This document shows, in pieces, positions 28,999-37,845 of a DNA stretch of 64,000 nt (position 1 is its first letter; each line of letters opens with the position of its first letter). The DNA is from Cellulomonas xylanilytica (lineage in GTDB: Bacteria > Actinomycetota > Actinomycetes > Actinomycetales > Cellulomonadaceae), in contig NZ_BJUB01000011.1 in the NCBI RefSeq assembly GCF_007989805.1, positions 62,001 to 126,000 of the forward strand, given 5' to 3'. Below the pieces are notes generated by a model. That model ran no database searches. It was not told the origin of the DNA and saw only the letters and a list, made by a program, of their open reading frames with translations. The position numbers and the translations under genes are program-made.

Positions 28999-30057
28999 GT
29001 GCACGGTGAGTACAAGGTCCCCGGCGGCAAGCTCGTCGCGGTCGACCTCGACGTGGTGGACGGGCTGCTGACCGAGGTCAGCGTCAGCGGCGACTTCTTC
29101 CTCGAACCGGACGAGGCCCTCGGGGTGCTGTCGTCGTCCCTCGAGCGGCTGCCCCGCGACACGCCGGTGAGCCGGCTGGCCGAGGCCGTGACCGACGCGC
29201 TGGCGCGCCAGGAGCAGCCGGTCACGATGATCGGCTTCGACGCGCACGCCGTGGCGGTCGCGGTGCGGCGCGCGCTGGGCTACTCGACCGGCTGGGGCGA
29301 CCACACGTTCGAGCTCATCCACCCGGGTCCGCTGCCCCCCGCCCTGCACACGGCGCTCGACCAGGTGCTCACCGAGGAGCTGGCAGCGGGGCGTCGCGGT
29401 CCGACCCTGCGGTTCTGGGAGTGGGTCGAGCCGGCGGTGATCATCGGGTCGTTCCAGTCGCTGCGCAACGAGGTGGACCTCGAGGCGGCCGAGCGGTACG
29501 GGATCACCGTGGTCCGCCGGATCTCCGGCGGCGGCGCGATGTTCATGGAGGCGGGCAACTGCATCACGTTCTCGCTGGTGGTGCCGGAGTCGCTGGTGGA
29601 CGGCATGACGTTCGAGGACTCCTACGCGTTCCTCAACCAGTGGGTGCTCGGTGCGCTCGCGGACGTCGGGGTGCAGGCGTTCACCAGCGGGCTCAACGAC
29701 ATCGCCTCCCCGGCCGGGAAGCTGGCGGGCTCGGCGCAGAAGCGGGTGGTCGGCGGAGCGGTGCTGCACCACGTGACGATGTCCTACGACATCGACGCCG
29801 ACAAGATGCTCGAGGTGCTGCGGATCGGGCGCGAGAAGCTGTCCGACAAGGGCACGACGAGCGCGAACAAGCGGGTCGACCCGGTGCGCTCGCAGACGCA
29901 GCTGCCGCGCGAGGCTGTCATCGCCGCGTTCGCGGCCCACTTCCGCGGGCTGTACCCGACGGTCGACGGCGAGCTGCGGCCGCAGGAGCTGGACCATGCG
30001 ACCGAGCTGATGCGGACCAAGTTCACCGACCCGGCGTGGACCGCGCGGGTGCCCTGA
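28999..30057 (+). CDS. lplA: Lipoate-protein ligase with N-terminal accessory domain
   Basis: Attaches lipoate to E2/H proteins. 352 aa. The catalytic domain (about 100-350) has the lipoyl-AMP motif VRRISGGGAMFMEAGN and the conserved lysine region SPAGKLAGSAQKR. The first 90 residues (GEYKVPGGKLVAVDLDV, then GDFFLEP) resemble the accessory domain that is C-terminal in E. coli LplA, so the domains are in swapped order. The GTG start follows TACGCT (28986-28991) by 7 nt and is likely leaderless. The 3' end meets the convergent DUF202 gene two bases later. Confidence 0.9.
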   Translation: MHGEYKVPGGKLVAVDLDVVDGLLTEVSVSGDFFLEPDEALGVLSSSLERLPRDTPVSRLAEAVTDALARQEQPVTMIGFDAHAVAVAVRRALGYSTGWGDHTFELIHPGPLPPALHTALDQVLTEELAAGRRGPTLRFWEWVEPAVIIGSFQSLRNEVDLEAAERYGITVVRRISGGGAMFMEAGNCITFSLVVPESLVDGMTFEDSYAFLNQWVLGALADVGVQAFTSGLNDIASPAGKLAGSAQKRVVGGAVLHHVTMSYDIDADKMLEVLRIGREKLSDKGTTSANKRVDPVRSQTQLPREAVIAAFAAHFRGLYPTVDGELRPQELDHATELMRTKFTDPAWTARVP

Positions 30058-30059
30058 CC

Positions 30060-30365
30060 TCAGGGTCCGCGCAGAACGACGAACGCGACGGCGGCCACCC
30101 CGATCACCAGGGTGCCCGCAGCGCTGACCGCGACGAGCCGTCCGCCCGGGGGCAGCGCGCCGTCGACCAGGTGCCGCCGGTGCGAGACGGCCGCCAGTGC
30201 GACGGAGACCACCACGGCGGTCGCCGCGAGGCTCCACGCGGCGGCGCCGACGAACTCCTGCAGCAGGTGCGAGGCAGCCAGGCCGCCGCCCGTGAGCCCG
30301 ATGGCCGTGCGTCTCCACGCCAGGTGCGTGCGCTCGGCGGCCAGGGTGGGGGGCGGTTCGGTCAC
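30060..30365 (-). CDS. DUF202 small membrane protein (second of tandem pair)
   Basis: A 101-aa protein with three predicted membrane helices and the DUF202 signature AAERTHLAWRRTAIGL. The GTG start overlaps the stop of the upstream DUF202 gene (GTGA). The biochemical role of the family is not known to me with certainty. As last gene of a minus-strand set of membrane proteins it is probably co-expressed with the CPBP-XRE genes upstream. Confidence 0.8.
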   Translation of the reverse strand: MTEPPPTLAAERTHLAWRRTAIGLTGGGLAASHLLQEFVGAAAWSLAATAVVVSVALAAVSHRRHLVDGALPPGGRLVAVSAAGTLVIGVAAVAFVVLRGP

Positions 30366-30727
30366 GCCAGCGCCATCCCGACCAGGACGAGCCCGCCGGC
30401 GGCGACGACGCCGACGACGAGCAGGCCGAACGCGGACGGTGCGGGCAGCGAGGTCCCCTGCCGGACGGCCCGTTCGGCGCGGGCCCAGCTGATCCACGCC
30501 AGCACGGGCGCCAGCACGCCGAGCGCGACCAGCAGGACCGCGGCGGCGAACCGCAGGTCGGGCTGCACGGGCAGGGCGAGCGCCTCCAGGGCGACGCCGC
30601 CGGCCAGCAGGGCGAGCGAGGTCCGGATCCACGCGAGGAACGTCCGCTCGTTGGCCAGCGAGAACCGCGCGTCCGGGTCCGACCCCGTGCCGTAGACCCA
30701 CCGCGGGAACCGGCGCTCGTCGCTCAT
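30362..30727 (-). CDS. DUF202 membrane protein (first of tandem pair)
   Basis: A 121-aa YidH-like protein with the DUF202 signature FSLANERTFLAWIRTSLALL and three predicted helices. The start has an AGGATG ribosome-binding sequence. It lies 15 nt after the preceding membrane-protein gene and overlaps the second DUF202 gene by 4 nt. The two DUF202 proteins may form a hetero-oligomer (inference). Confidence 0.85.
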   Translation of the reverse strand: MSDERRFPRWVYGTGSDPDARFSLANERTFLAWIRTSLALLAGGVALEALALPVQPDLRFAAAVLLVALGVLAPVLAWISWARAERAVRQGTSLPAPSAFGLLVVGVVAAGGLVLVGMALA

Positions 30728-30742
30728 GGGGTCATCCTGCCG

Positions 30743-31177
30743 TCACAGGCGGCGCGAGAGCAGGACGAACACCCCGACCAGCACGGCGATCAGCACGGCC
30801 TGGACGGCGCCGATCACCGTCGCGCCGTCCGCGCCCAGCGCGAGCGCCGCCAGCGCGATGCCGTTCGCGAGGAACGCGGCGAGGCCCACCCAGGCCAGGG
30901 AGGCGGTGAGGATCGTCTTGTCCCGCTCGTCGGCGGTGCCCAGCAGCGTGCGGCCGAGCCCACCGTCGGCCGACGGGCCGCGGCGACGCGCCCACCAGCG
31001 CACGGCCACCGCGAGCGCGATCACCGTGACCCCGCCGACCAGGGCCCCTGCGGCGGTGTCCGGCTGGTCCGCGATGGTGAAGACCAGCCAGAGGAGGCCG
31101 GCGGCGACCAGCCCGCACCCGCAGGCAACGAGGAACCGACCGTCGGACAGGGAACGCTTGGGCTCAGACGTCGTCAT
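30743..31177 (-). CDS. Small membrane protein (DUF2178-like)
   Basis: A 144-aa protein with four predicted membrane helices, a basic N-terminus and an internal cytoplasmic loop containing TADERDKTILTASLAWVG. The DER motif recalls DUF2178 proteins, which commonly sit next to small XRE regulators. Its start lies inside the XRE gene (14-nt overlap), so the two are translationally coupled. Function unknown. Confidence 0.72.
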   Translation of the reverse strand: MTTSEPKRSLSDGRFLVACGCGLVAAGLLWLVFTIADQPDTAAGALVGGVTVIALAVAVRWWARRRGPSADGGLGRTLLGTADERDKTILTASLAWVGLAAFLANGIALAALALGADGATVIGAVQAVLIAVLVGVFVLLSRRL

Positions 31178-31358
31178 GGAAGATCTCCTCGATCGTGGTG
31201 CGGAAGTAGCGCGCGACCGCGAAGGCCAGCGGCAGGGACGGGTCGTAGCGACCGTTCTCCAGGGAGTTCACGGTCTGCCGAGACACGCTGAGCGCCTCGG
31301 CGAGCGCCGCCTGGGACAGGCCGGCCTCCTCGCGCAGCCGGCGGATCTCGTTCCTCAT
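31164..31358 (-). CDS. Small XRE-family transcriptional regulator
   Basis: A 64-aa protein that is essentially one helix-turn-helix domain: LREEAGLSQAALAEALSVSR followed by QTVNSLENGRYDP. The C-terminal YFRTTIEEIFHDD is typical of stand-alone HTH proteins paired with membrane proteins. It overlaps the CPBP gene by 4 nt (ATGA) and the next membrane-protein gene by 14 nt. It is the obvious candidate to bind the three palindromes upstream of the operon (32178-32235). It has no sensing domain, so the neighbouring membrane proteins may control it. Confidence 0.88.
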   Translation of the reverse strand: MRNEIRRLREEAGLSQAALAEALSVSRQTVNSLENGRYDPSLPLAFAVARYFRTTIEEIFHDDV

Positions 31359-32161
31359 CGGGCGTCCGCCGGGACGGGCGCGCCGGAGCGTGCCGGGCGG
31401 TCCAGCAGTGGTCGCAGGTCGACGAGGACGTGCAGCACCATGGGCAGCAGCAGGCTGCCGGTGGCCAGGTACAGCTGCGTGAAGAGGGCGCCGAGCGCGC
31501 CGGTCGCCAGCATGCCGAGCCGTCCCTGGTACCAGTGCGCGAGCCCGAAGAGGATCGCGGCGACGGCGACGAACGCGAGGTCCGGCAGCCCCGGGACGGC
31601 CAGTGCCAGGGCGAGGACCAGCAGGCCGCGGTACGAGACCTCCTCGGTGACGCCGGCCGAGAACGACAGTCCCGCCCAGCCCCGGCAGGCTGCGCGCGTC
31701 GTGGGCCACAAGGCGTCGGCCGCAGCGCTGTGCGGGGGCCGGAAGTCCGCGGGCAGGCGCCGCCGCAGGAGCACGAGGGCTCCGACGGCGAGCGTGATCC
31801 CCACGACCGCGCCGACCGCCATCCCGGTCGCGTCGTCGCGGTCGGCGGCCGGGAGCAGGATGCCCAGGTCGGGGAGGCGCAGACCGAGGTCGGTGAGCCC
31901 GATCCCGGGCAGGACCAGGACCGCCGCGACGACGAGCACGCCCGTGAGCCAGCCCTGCCACGTCCAGCTCCGGTAGAGCCGGCGACGGACCTGGTCCCGT
32001 CCGAGGTCGCCATCGGCCGTGGCCAGGTCGGCGACGAACCCGGCGTACTGACGGCGGCCGAGAGCCGGGTCCAGCGCGACGAGCGCGGCGACGGCGACGA
32101 CCACGACGATCGTCGTGACGGCGGGGACGTCCAGGTCCCGCAGGGTGTCCAGCGTGTGCAC
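31355..32161 (-). CDS. CPBP-family intramembrane metalloprotease
   Basis: Predicted membrane protein of 268 aa with about eight helices and the CPBP (Abi, RCE1-like) catalytic set: GVTEEVSYRG (Glu173-Glu174, Arg178), FGLAHWYQG and MVLHVLVD. Family members cleave membrane substrates, and some confer bacteriocin immunity. I chose GTG 32161 because GGAGG lies 7 nt upstream; a longer frame to 32323 would translate through the palindromic operator and is rejected. It is the first gene of the operon with the XRE regulator and membrane proteins. Confidence 0.87.
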   Translation of the reverse strand: MHTLDTLRDLDVPAVTTIVVVVAVAALVALDPALGRRQYAGFVADLATADGDLGRDQVRRRLYRSWTWQGWLTGVLVVAAVLVLPGIGLTDLGLRLPDLGILLPAADRDDATGMAVGAVVGITLAVGALVLLRRRLPADFRPPHSAAADALWPTTRAACRGWAGLSFSAGVTEEVSYRGLLVLALALAVPGLPDLAFVAVAAILFGLAHWYQGRLGMLATGALGALFTQLYLATGSLLLPMVLHVLVDLRPLLDRPARSGAPVPADAR

Positions 32162-32177
32162 GAGGCGCCTCCGATGA

Positions 32178-32235
32178 CAAGCGTGCTTGACGTGACAAGC
32201 GTGCTTGACATCATCGTTGGTGTCAAGCGTGCTTG
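32178..32235. promoter_or_regulatory. Triple palindromic operator upstream of the CPBP-XRE operon
   Basis: The sequence CAAGCGTGCTTG occurs exactly three times (32178-32189, 32196-32207, 32224-32235). Arms CAAGC/GCTTG are perfect inverted repeats around a 2-nt centre, each flanked by TGA/TCA-like bases. Centre spacings are 18 and 28 bp. The array sits just upstream of the CPBP ribosome-binding site, so occupancy should block transcription. 32236-32403 holds no gene that I can support. Confidence 0.8.
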
Positions 32236-32403
32236 TCATGGACGCGTGTATCAGGGTGCGCGCGCGAGCCTCTTCACCGGCATGGACCTCGACCGAGAGC
32301 TGCGCCGGCTCACCGTGCTGCACACCCGCGAGCTCGCCGCCGGACGCCGCCGCGCACCCGGCGCCGCCACCCGTACCGCCCAGCTGGTGCTGCTCCGCGG
32401 CGG

Positions 32404-33108
32404 CTACGTGGGTCGGGCGCCGAAGACCGCGCTGCCCACACGCACGAGCGTCGCACCCTCCGCCACAGCCAGCTCCAGGTCTCCACTCATGCCCATGGAC
32501 AGCTCCGTCGCCGTCTGAGTGCCCGCCGCGACGACCTCGTCCCGCAGCGACCGGAGCAGCGCGTAGCCCGACCGCACCACCGCGGCGTCGTCGGACCGCG
32601 CGCCGACGGTCATGAGGCCTGCCACCCGCAGGCTCGGCAGCGCGGCGACTTCACCGGCCAGCGCAACGGCGGCGTCCGGCTCCACACCGTGCTTGGTCTC
32701 CTCGCCGGACACGTTCACCTGCACGTAGACGTCCAGGGTCGCGGTCGCGCGGGCGGAGAGCCGCTCGGCCAGGTCGAGCGACGCCACGGACTCGATGCAC
32801 GACGCCCACCGCAGCGCCGCGTTGACCTTGTTGGACTGCAGCGGCCCGATGAGGTGCACCGTGGCCAGGCCGGCGAGTTCCGGTCCCTTGGCGACGAGCT
32901 CCTGCACGCGGTTCTCGCCGACGAGCACCGGCGTCAGCGCCGGGTCCTCGGCCCGCGCGCGGGCGTCCGCGTCGAGGGCCTCCCGCACCAGGTGGACCGG
33001 TTGGGTCTTCGTCGCCAGGAGCAGCCTGACATGCCCGGGGTCCCGGCCGGCGTCGAGAGCGGCGCGGGCCACCCGGCGCCGGACGTCGGCCAGACGGTCG
33101 GCGATCAC
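32404..33108 (-). CDS. YggS/PLPBP-family pyridoxal phosphate homeostasis protein
   Basis: A 234-aa single-domain PLP-binding protein of the alanine-racemase-like TIM-barrel fold, involved in vitamin B6 and amino/keto acid homeostasis. The PLP lysine is Lys34 in LLLATKTQP, and LIGPLQSNKVNAAL, QVNVSGEETKHG and LSMGMSGDLELAVAEGATLV are family signatures. The GTG start overlaps the stop of the upstream YbaK gene (GTGA). Confidence 0.93.
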   Translation of the reverse strand: MIADRLADVRRRVARAALDAGRDPGHVRLLLATKTQPVHLVREALDADARARAEDPALTPVLVGENRVQELVAKGPELAGLATVHLIGPLQSNKVNAALRWASCIESVASLDLAERLSARATATLDVYVQVNVSGEETKHGVEPDAAVALAGEVAALPSLRVAGLMTVGARSDDAAVVRSGYALLRSLRDEVVAAGTQTATELSMGMSGDLELAVAEGATLVRVGSAVFGARPT

Positions 33109-33608
33109 GCGTCGGACCGCGCGATGTCGGCGACGGTCGCCGACGTCAGCCGGACCAGGTCGTCGGGGGAGAGCTCGACGTCGAGACCCCGTCGACCGCC
33201 CGAGACGAGGACGGTGTCGAAGAGCCAGGCCGTCTCGTCGACCACCGTCGGGTGCGCCGAGCGCTGGCCGAGCGGCGAGATGCCACCGACGACGTACCCC
33301 GTGGCGCGCTCCGCGTCGGGCTTCGGCGCCATCGCGGCCTTCTTGCCGCCGACGGCGTGCGCGAGCGCCTTGAGGTCCAGCTGCCCGGTGACCGGCACCA
33401 CCGCGACGGTGAGCGTGCCGTCCACCACCGTCATCAGCGTCTTGAACACCTGCTCCGGAGGGACGCCGAGCGCGGCCGCGGCCTCGAGGCCGTAGCCCAG
33501 GGTGCTCGCGGGGTCGTGCGAGTAGGCGTGCGCCGTGTGCTCGATCCCCGCAGCCACCAGCGCGACCAGGGCAGGGGTGCCGGCCGACGCATGCTCCTTC
33601 TTCGCCAC
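33105..33608 (-). CDS. ybaK: YbaK/EbsC family aminoacyl-tRNA deacylase
   Basis: A 167-aa editing protein that hydrolyses mischarged Cys-tRNA(Pro) or similar. It has the YbaK fold with VFKTLMTVVDGTLTVAVVPV, then LDLKALAHAVGGKKAAMAPK, and GYVVGGISPLGQ. GTG 33608 is chosen: it follows TATCGT by 6 nt and is probably leaderless, and residues upstream in frame look non-coding. The operon continues into yggS with a 4-nt overlap. Confidence 0.9.
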   Translation of the reverse strand: MAKKEHASAGTPALVALVAAGIEHTAHAYSHDPASTLGYGLEAAAALGVPPEQVFKTLMTVVDGTLTVAVVPVTGQLDLKALAHAVGGKKAAMAPKPDAERATGYVVGGISPLGQRSAHPTVVDETAWLFDTVLVSGGRRGLDVELSPDDLVRLTSATVADIARSDA

Positions 33609-33680
33609 GGAGCCACGATAGGGGCGGATCAGGGTCCTCCCGGATACCGTCCGCGGCCGTCCCGGGTGCAGGCTGGGCAC

Positions 33681-34079
33681 GTGAAGACCCTGCTCAACAT
33701 CATCTGGCTCGTGCTCGCCGGCTTCTGGCTGGCCCTCGGCTACGTGCTCGCCGGCATCATCTGCTGCGTCCTCATCATCACGATCCCGTTCGGCATCGCG
33801 TCGTTCCGGATGGCCAGCTACGCGCTGTGGCCGTTCGGCCGCACGGTCGTCGACAAGCCGACCGCGGGCGCGTTCTCCGTGATCGGCAACATCATCTGGC
33901 TGATCGTCGCGGGCTGGTGGCTGGCGTTGACGCACATCATCACGGGGATCGCCGAGGCGATCACGATCGTGGGGATCCCGCTGGCCCTGGCCAACTGGAA
34001 GATGGTGCCCATCTCACTGTTCCCGCTGGGCAAGCAGATCGTGCCGTCCGACCGGATGATGGCGGCGTACGGGCAGTAG
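33681..34079 (+). CDS. YccF-family membrane protein
   Basis: A 132-aa protein made of two homologous YccF units: NIIWLVLAGFWLALGYVLAG through ALWPFGRTVV, and NIIWLIVAGWWLALTHIITG through SLFPLGKQIV. Each unit has two hydrophobic stretches. Function unknown. The GTG start follows CAGGCT by 6 nt without a ribosome-binding site. The stop TAG abuts, base to base, the stop of the convergent gene at 34080. Confidence 0.9.
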   Translation: MKTLLNIIWLVLAGFWLALGYVLAGIICCVLIITIPFGIASFRMASYALWPFGRTVVDKPTAGAFSVIGNIIWLIVAGWWLALTHIITGIAEAITIVGIPLALANWKMVPISLFPLGKQIVPSDRMMAAYGQ

Positions 34080-34340
34080 CTACTGGCCCGTGATCAGCAC
34101 GATCAGCAGGTAGACGAGCGTCCCCGCGGCCACCCCGGTGCTGGCGGCGAACCAGGTGGCGGGGTTCTTGCCGCGGGCCTGCAGGACCATCGCCGTGACG
34201 ACCAGGGCCACGGCGGCGACGATGACGAGGATGCCGAGCACCCAGATCGCCGACACGAGCGCGGCGACCAGGCAGATCAGGAACACGAACCGCGGCGACC
34301 GCATGCGGCGCACGGGGGCGTCTGTGGGCTGGGTGCTCAT
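34080..34340 (-). CDS. Small hypothetical membrane protein
   Basis: An 86-aa protein with a basic, Pro-containing N-terminus and three predicted helices (VFLICLVAALVSAIWVLGIL onward). I do not recognise the family. The start ATG follows TACCGT by 6 nt, like other probably leaderless genes here. It is a single gene, convergent with yccF. Confidence 0.7.
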   Translation of the reverse strand: MSTQPTDAPVRRMRSPRFVFLICLVAALVSAIWVLGILVIVAAVALVVTAMVLQARGKNPATWFAASTGVAAGTLVYLLIVLITGQ

Positions 34341-34368
34341 GCGCGAACGGTAACCCGGCGGGACCGTC

Positions 34369-34761
34369 TCAGGACGGTCCGTCCGGGTGGCCGGCCAGCC
34401 AGGCCTTCGCGGCGCGCTTCGGCGCCTGCGTCAGCCACGCCTCGACCACCAGGTCCTGGAGCTCGTCGGTGTCGATCGCGTCCAGCCGCACCAGGATCGC
34501 CGGGTAGCCGTCGAAGTGCGGCGTCACGAAGTACACGCCCGGGAGGCGCGCCAGGAGCTCCTCCTTGGCGTCGAGGTCCGGCACGCGGGCGCCGAGGATC
34601 GGCCCGACCGGTGCCGCCGAGCCGAGCGCCTGGTGGTCCACGGCCCGCAGCGGTCGGTCCCAGACGAGCGGCTTCTTGCCGACCCGCCAGCTCCGCTGCG
34701 GCTCCTCGAACGTCTCGGGCAGCGCCGCCACGGCGTCCCGCACGTCGTCCCACGTGGCCAT
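34369..34761 (-). CDS. YjbR/MmcQ-family DNA-binding-fold protein
   Basis: A 130-aa protein of the CyaY-like-fold YjbR family. Typical features are TWDDVRDAVAALPETFEEP, WRVGKKPLVWDRP and YFVTPHFDGYPAILVRLD. Members are often called DNA-binding, but their role is unclear. ATG 34761 follows TAGGTT (34769-34774, read on the minus strand) by 7 nt. This element overlaps the stop of the helicase gene 10 nt upstream, so the gene can be expressed separately. Confidence 0.85.
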   Translation of the reverse strand: MATWDDVRDAVAALPETFEEPQRSWRVGKKPLVWDRPLRAVDHQALGSAAPVGPILGARVPDLDAKEELLARLPGVYFVTPHFDGYPAILVRLDAIDTDELQDLVVEAWLTQAPKRAAKAWLAGHPDGPS

Positions 34762-34771
34762 GACGGCCAAC

Positions 34772-37330
34772 CTACGTGAGGTCGCCCAGCGGTCCCACGG
34801 CCACGATCCGCAGCTGCACCTCGCCCGTCTCGTCGGAGCCGGCCAGGTCGACCACGGCGTCGATGCGCCAGTCGTGGTCGCCCTCGGGGTCGTCCAGCAG
34901 CTGCCGGACCTGCCAGGTGCCGCGTCCCGGCGTCACCTGGAACAGCGCCGGGCCGCGCGCGGGTGCGCCGGTGAGGATCTCGTCGTGGTCGTCGTAGAAG
35001 GGGTCCAGCGCGGCCCGCCAGCGATCGGTGTCCCACGGCTCGCCGTCGGCGTCGAGGTCACCCAGCTGCGCGAGACCTCCGTAGAACTCGCGGGCGGCCA
35101 GCTCGACGCGGCGGAACAGCGCACCGCGCACCAACGCCCGGAACACCCTCGGGTTGGCCGTGATGGGCTCGGGGACGTCCTCGTCGATGCCGCCGGGTGC
35201 GTCCGCACCGTGCTCGTCCAGCGGGTTGCTGAGCCGCTCCCACTCGTCGAGGAGGCTGGAGTCGGTGCGACGGACCAGGTCGCCCAGCCACTCGATGAGC
35301 TCCCACAGCTCCTCGGTGCGCGCCTCCTCGGGGACCGTCTGGCGCAGCGCGCGGTAGGCGTCGGCCAGGTAGCGCAGCAGCACGCCCTCGGTGCGGTCCA
35401 GCTGGTAGTAGGCGACGTACTCGGCGAAGCTCATCGCCCGCTCGTGCAGGTCGCGGACCACGGACTTGGGGGACAGCGCCAGGTCGGCCACCCAGGGGTT
35501 GGTCTGCCGGTAGGTGACGAACATGGCCTCCAGCAGCTCGGCCAGCGGCTTGGGGTAGCCGACGTCCTCGAGCAGGGCCATGCGCTGGTCGTACTCGAGC
35601 CCGTCGGCCTTCATCTGGGCGACGGCCTCGCCGCGGGCCTTGTTCTCCTGGGCGGACAGCACCTGACGGGGGTCGTCGAGGGTGGCCTCGATGACAGAGA
35701 CGACGTCGTGCGCGTACGCCGGGTCGTCGCGGTCGAGCAGGTCGAGCGCCGCGTACGCAAAGGGAGACAGCGCCTGGTTGAGCGCGAAGTTGGGAGCCAG
35801 CTCCGCGGTGAGCCGGACGGCCCGGCGACGCCCGTGCGGAGCGGTCGGGTCCTCGACCCAGGGCCGCTCGACCACACCTGCCGCACGCAGCGACCGGTAC
35901 ACCGCGATGGCACGCCGGACGTGCCTGCCCTGCGCGCCCGCCGGCTCGTGGTTGTCGGTCAGCAGCTTCGTCATCGCGGCGACCGGGTCGCCCTCGCGGG
36001 CGAGCACGTGCAGCACCATGGCGTGCGACACCGCGAAGCTGCTGGTCAGCGGCTCGGGCGGGGCGTCGCGCAGGCGCTCGAAGGTCTTATCGGTCCAGTT
36101 GACGTGCCCCTCGGGGGCCTTCTTGCGGATGATCTTCTTCAGCTTGCGAGGGTCGTCGCCGGCCTTCTCCAGCAGCTTGCGGTTCTCGATGACGTGCTCG
36201 GGGGCCAGGATGATGACCTCGCCCACCGTGTCGAACCCGGCCCGCCCGGCACGCCCGGAGATCTGGTGGAACTCGCGCGCGGACAGGTGCCGCATGCGGA
36301 CGCCGTCGTACTTGACCAGGCTGGTGAGCAGGACGGTCCGGATGGGGACGTTGATCCCGACCCCGAGGGTGTCGGTGCCACAGACCACCGGCAGGAGCCC
36401 TCGCTGCGTGAGGCGCTCGACCACCCGGCGGTACTTGGGCAGCATCCCCGCGTGGTGCACGCCGACCCCGTGCCGCAGCAGCCGGTTGAGGGTGCGGCCG
36501 AAGCCCGGACCGAACCGGAATCCCGCGATCTCGTCGGCGATCCGGTCCCGCTGCTCACGGCTGGCCAGCGGCGTCGACATGAGCGACTGCGCCCGCTCGA
36601 CGGCCTCCTTCTGCGTGAAGTGCACGACGTAGACCGGGGCGCGACGGGTCTTCACCAGCTCGTCGAGCAGCTCGTGCAGCGGCTCGACCGCGTACGAGAA
36701 CGTCAGGGGGACCGGCCGCTCGGCGTTGGCGATGACCGCGACCGGCTGATGGGTCCGGCGCGTCAGGTCCTCGGCGAAGAACCCGACGTCGCCGAGCGTC
36801 GCGGACATGAGCACGAACTGGACCTTCGTCAGCTCCAGCAGCGGCACCTGCCACGCCCAGCCGCGCTGCGGGTCGGCGTAGAAGTGGAACTCGTCCATGA
36901 CGACCTGGCCGACGTCCGCGCCGTCCCCGTCCCGCAGGGCGACGTTCGCCAGGATCTCGGCGGTGCAGCAGATGATCGGGGCGCCGGGGTTGACTGCCGA
37001 GTCGCCCGTCATCATGCCGACGTTGGCGGAGCCGAACGCCTCCGCCAGCGCGAAGAACTTCTCGCTGACCAGCGCCTTGAGCGGGGCCGTGTAGTAGGTC
37101 CGTCTGCCCTGCGCGAGCGCGACGAAGTGCGCGGCGACCGCGACGAGCGACTTCCCGGAGCCAGTCGGCGTCGACAGGATCACGTGCGCACCCGTGACCA
37201 GCTCCAGCAGCGCCTCGTCCTGGTGGGGGTACAGCACGAGCCCCTGGTCGGTGGCCCAGTCGGTGAACGCCTCGTACAGCGCGTCGGGGTCGGTGGGGTC
37301 GGCGGGGATGCGATCGGCGAGGCTGGGCAT
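34772..37330 (-). CDS. Ski2-like DEAD/DEAH RNA helicase with DUF3516 domain
   Basis: An 852-aa superfamily 2 helicase, ATP-driven and cytoplasmic, probably acting on RNA. Motif I is [10 protein letters not shown], motif II DEFH, motif III MSATLGD and motif [34 protein letters not shown] is the Ski2-type region. The second half (about 430-852) is the DUF3516 C-terminal region found with actinobacterial helicases. It is divergent from rnhA, an RNA:DNA-hybrid nuclease, which may reflect linked roles (inference). Confidence 0.92.
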   Translation of the reverse strand: MPSLADRIPADPTDPDALYEAFTDWATDQGLVLYPHQDEALLELVTGAHVILSTPTGSGKSLVAVAAHFVALAQGRRTYYTAPLKALVSEKFFALAEAFGSANVGMMTGDSAVNPGAPIICCTAEILANVALRDGDGADVGQVVMDEFHFYADPQRGWAWQVPLLELTKVQFVLMSATLGDVGFFAEDLTRRTHQPVAVIANAERPVPLTFSYAVEPLHELLDELVKTRRAPVYVVHFTQKEAVERAQSLMSTPLASREQRDRIADEIAGFRFGPGFGRTLNRLLRHGVGVHHAGMLPKYRRVVERLTQRGLLPVVCGTDTLGVGINVPIRTVLLTSLVKYDGVRMRHLSAREFHQISGRAGRAGFDTVGEVIILAPEHVIENRKLLEKAGDDPRKLKKIIRKKAPEGHVNWTDKTFERLRDAPPEPLTSSFAVSHAMVLHVLAREGDPVAAMTKLLTDNHEPAGAQGRHVRRAIAVYRSLRAAGVVERPWVEDPTAPHGRRRAVRLTAELAPNFALNQALSPFAYAALDLLDRDDPAYAHDVVSVIEATLDDPRQVLSAQENKARGEAVAQMKADGLEYDQRMALLEDVGYPKPLAELLEAMFVTYRQTNPWVADLALSPKSVVRDLHERAMSFAEYVAYYQLDRTEGVLLRYLADAYRALRQTVPEEARTEELWELIEWLGDLVRRTDSSLLDEWERLSNPLDEHGADAPGGIDEDVPEPITANPRVFRALVRGALFRRVELAAREFYGGLAQLGDLDADGEPWDTDRWRAALDPFYDDHDEILTGAPARGPALFQVTPGRGTWQVRQLLDDPEGDHDWRIDAVVDLAGSDETGEVQLRIVAVGPLGDLT

Positions 37331-37374
37331 GGTGCGTCGATGGTCCCACGCGCGCCGCGTCTAGGGTGTGGGCC

Positions 37375-37827
37375 GTGAGCGAGCGACCGACCGTGGAGAT
37401 GTGGACCGACGGGGCCTGCAAGGGCAACCCGGGCGTCGGCGGCTGGGGCGCCTGGATGCGGTACGGCACGCACGAGCGCGAGCTGTTCGGCGGCGAGATC
37501 CTCACCACCAACAACCGCATGGAGCTCACCGCGGTGATCGAGGGCCTGCGCGCGCTGACCAAGCCGTGCGACGTGGTCCTGCACGTGGACTCCACCTACG
37601 TGATGAACGGCGTGACCAAGTGGGTCGCCGGCTGGAAGCGCAACGGCTGGCGCACCGGGGACAAGAAGCCCGTGAAGAACCAGGAGCTGTGGGAGGCCCT
37701 CGACGCCGAGGTCGCCCGGCACACGGTCCGGTGGGTGTGGGTCAAGGGGCACGCGGGGGACCCGGGCAACGAGCGGGCCGACCAGCTGGCCAACCGCGGC
37801 GTCGAGCAGGTGCGGGCCCGGGCCTGA
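37375..37827 (+). CDS. rnhA: Ribonuclease HI
   Basis: Degrades the RNA strand of RNA:DNA hybrids. 150 aa, standard length. The four acidic active-site residues are visible: [11 protein letters not shown] (Asp12), NNRMELTAV (Glu), HVDSTYV (Asp) and [14 protein letters not shown] (Asp). GTG 37375 follows TAGGGT (37362-37367) by 7 nt and is probably leaderless; a GTG at 37366 is in frame but overlaps this element. Confidence 0.95.
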   Translation: MSERPTVEMWTDGACKGNPGVGGWGAWMRYGTHERELFGGEILTTNNRMELTAVIEGLRALTKPCDVVLHVDSTYVMNGVTKWVAGWKRNGWRTGDKKPVKNQELWEALDAEVARHTVRWVWVKGHAGDPGNERADQLANRGVEQVRARA

Positions 37828-37845
37828 GGGCCGCAGGATGAGCAG

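Noticed and set aside
30050..30066. CCCTGACCTCAGGG palindrome over the lplA and DUF202 stops
   Set aside because: A 6-bp stem with a 2-nt loop and no T-tail is too weak to call a terminator.
32178..32235. Three identical short repeats considered as a CRISPR array
   Set aside because: Repeats are 12 nt palindromes with unequal spacings of 6 and 16 nt and no cas genes; an operator array fits much better.
32162..32323. Longer N-terminus for the CPBP protein
   Set aside because: It would translate the palindromic operator as protein (repeated KHACH) and ignores the GGAGG site before GTG 32161.
32283..32518. Small plus-strand frame starting MDLDRELRRLTVLH
   Set aside because: The first 40 residues look protein-like, but it runs into the antisense of yggS, has no ribosome-binding site or homolog that I recognise, and could be a chance frame in a 167-nt gap.
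34565..37378. 937-codon plus-strand open frame opposite the helicase
   Set aside because: A high-GC antisense shadow; the minus-strand frame has all Ski2 helicase motifs.
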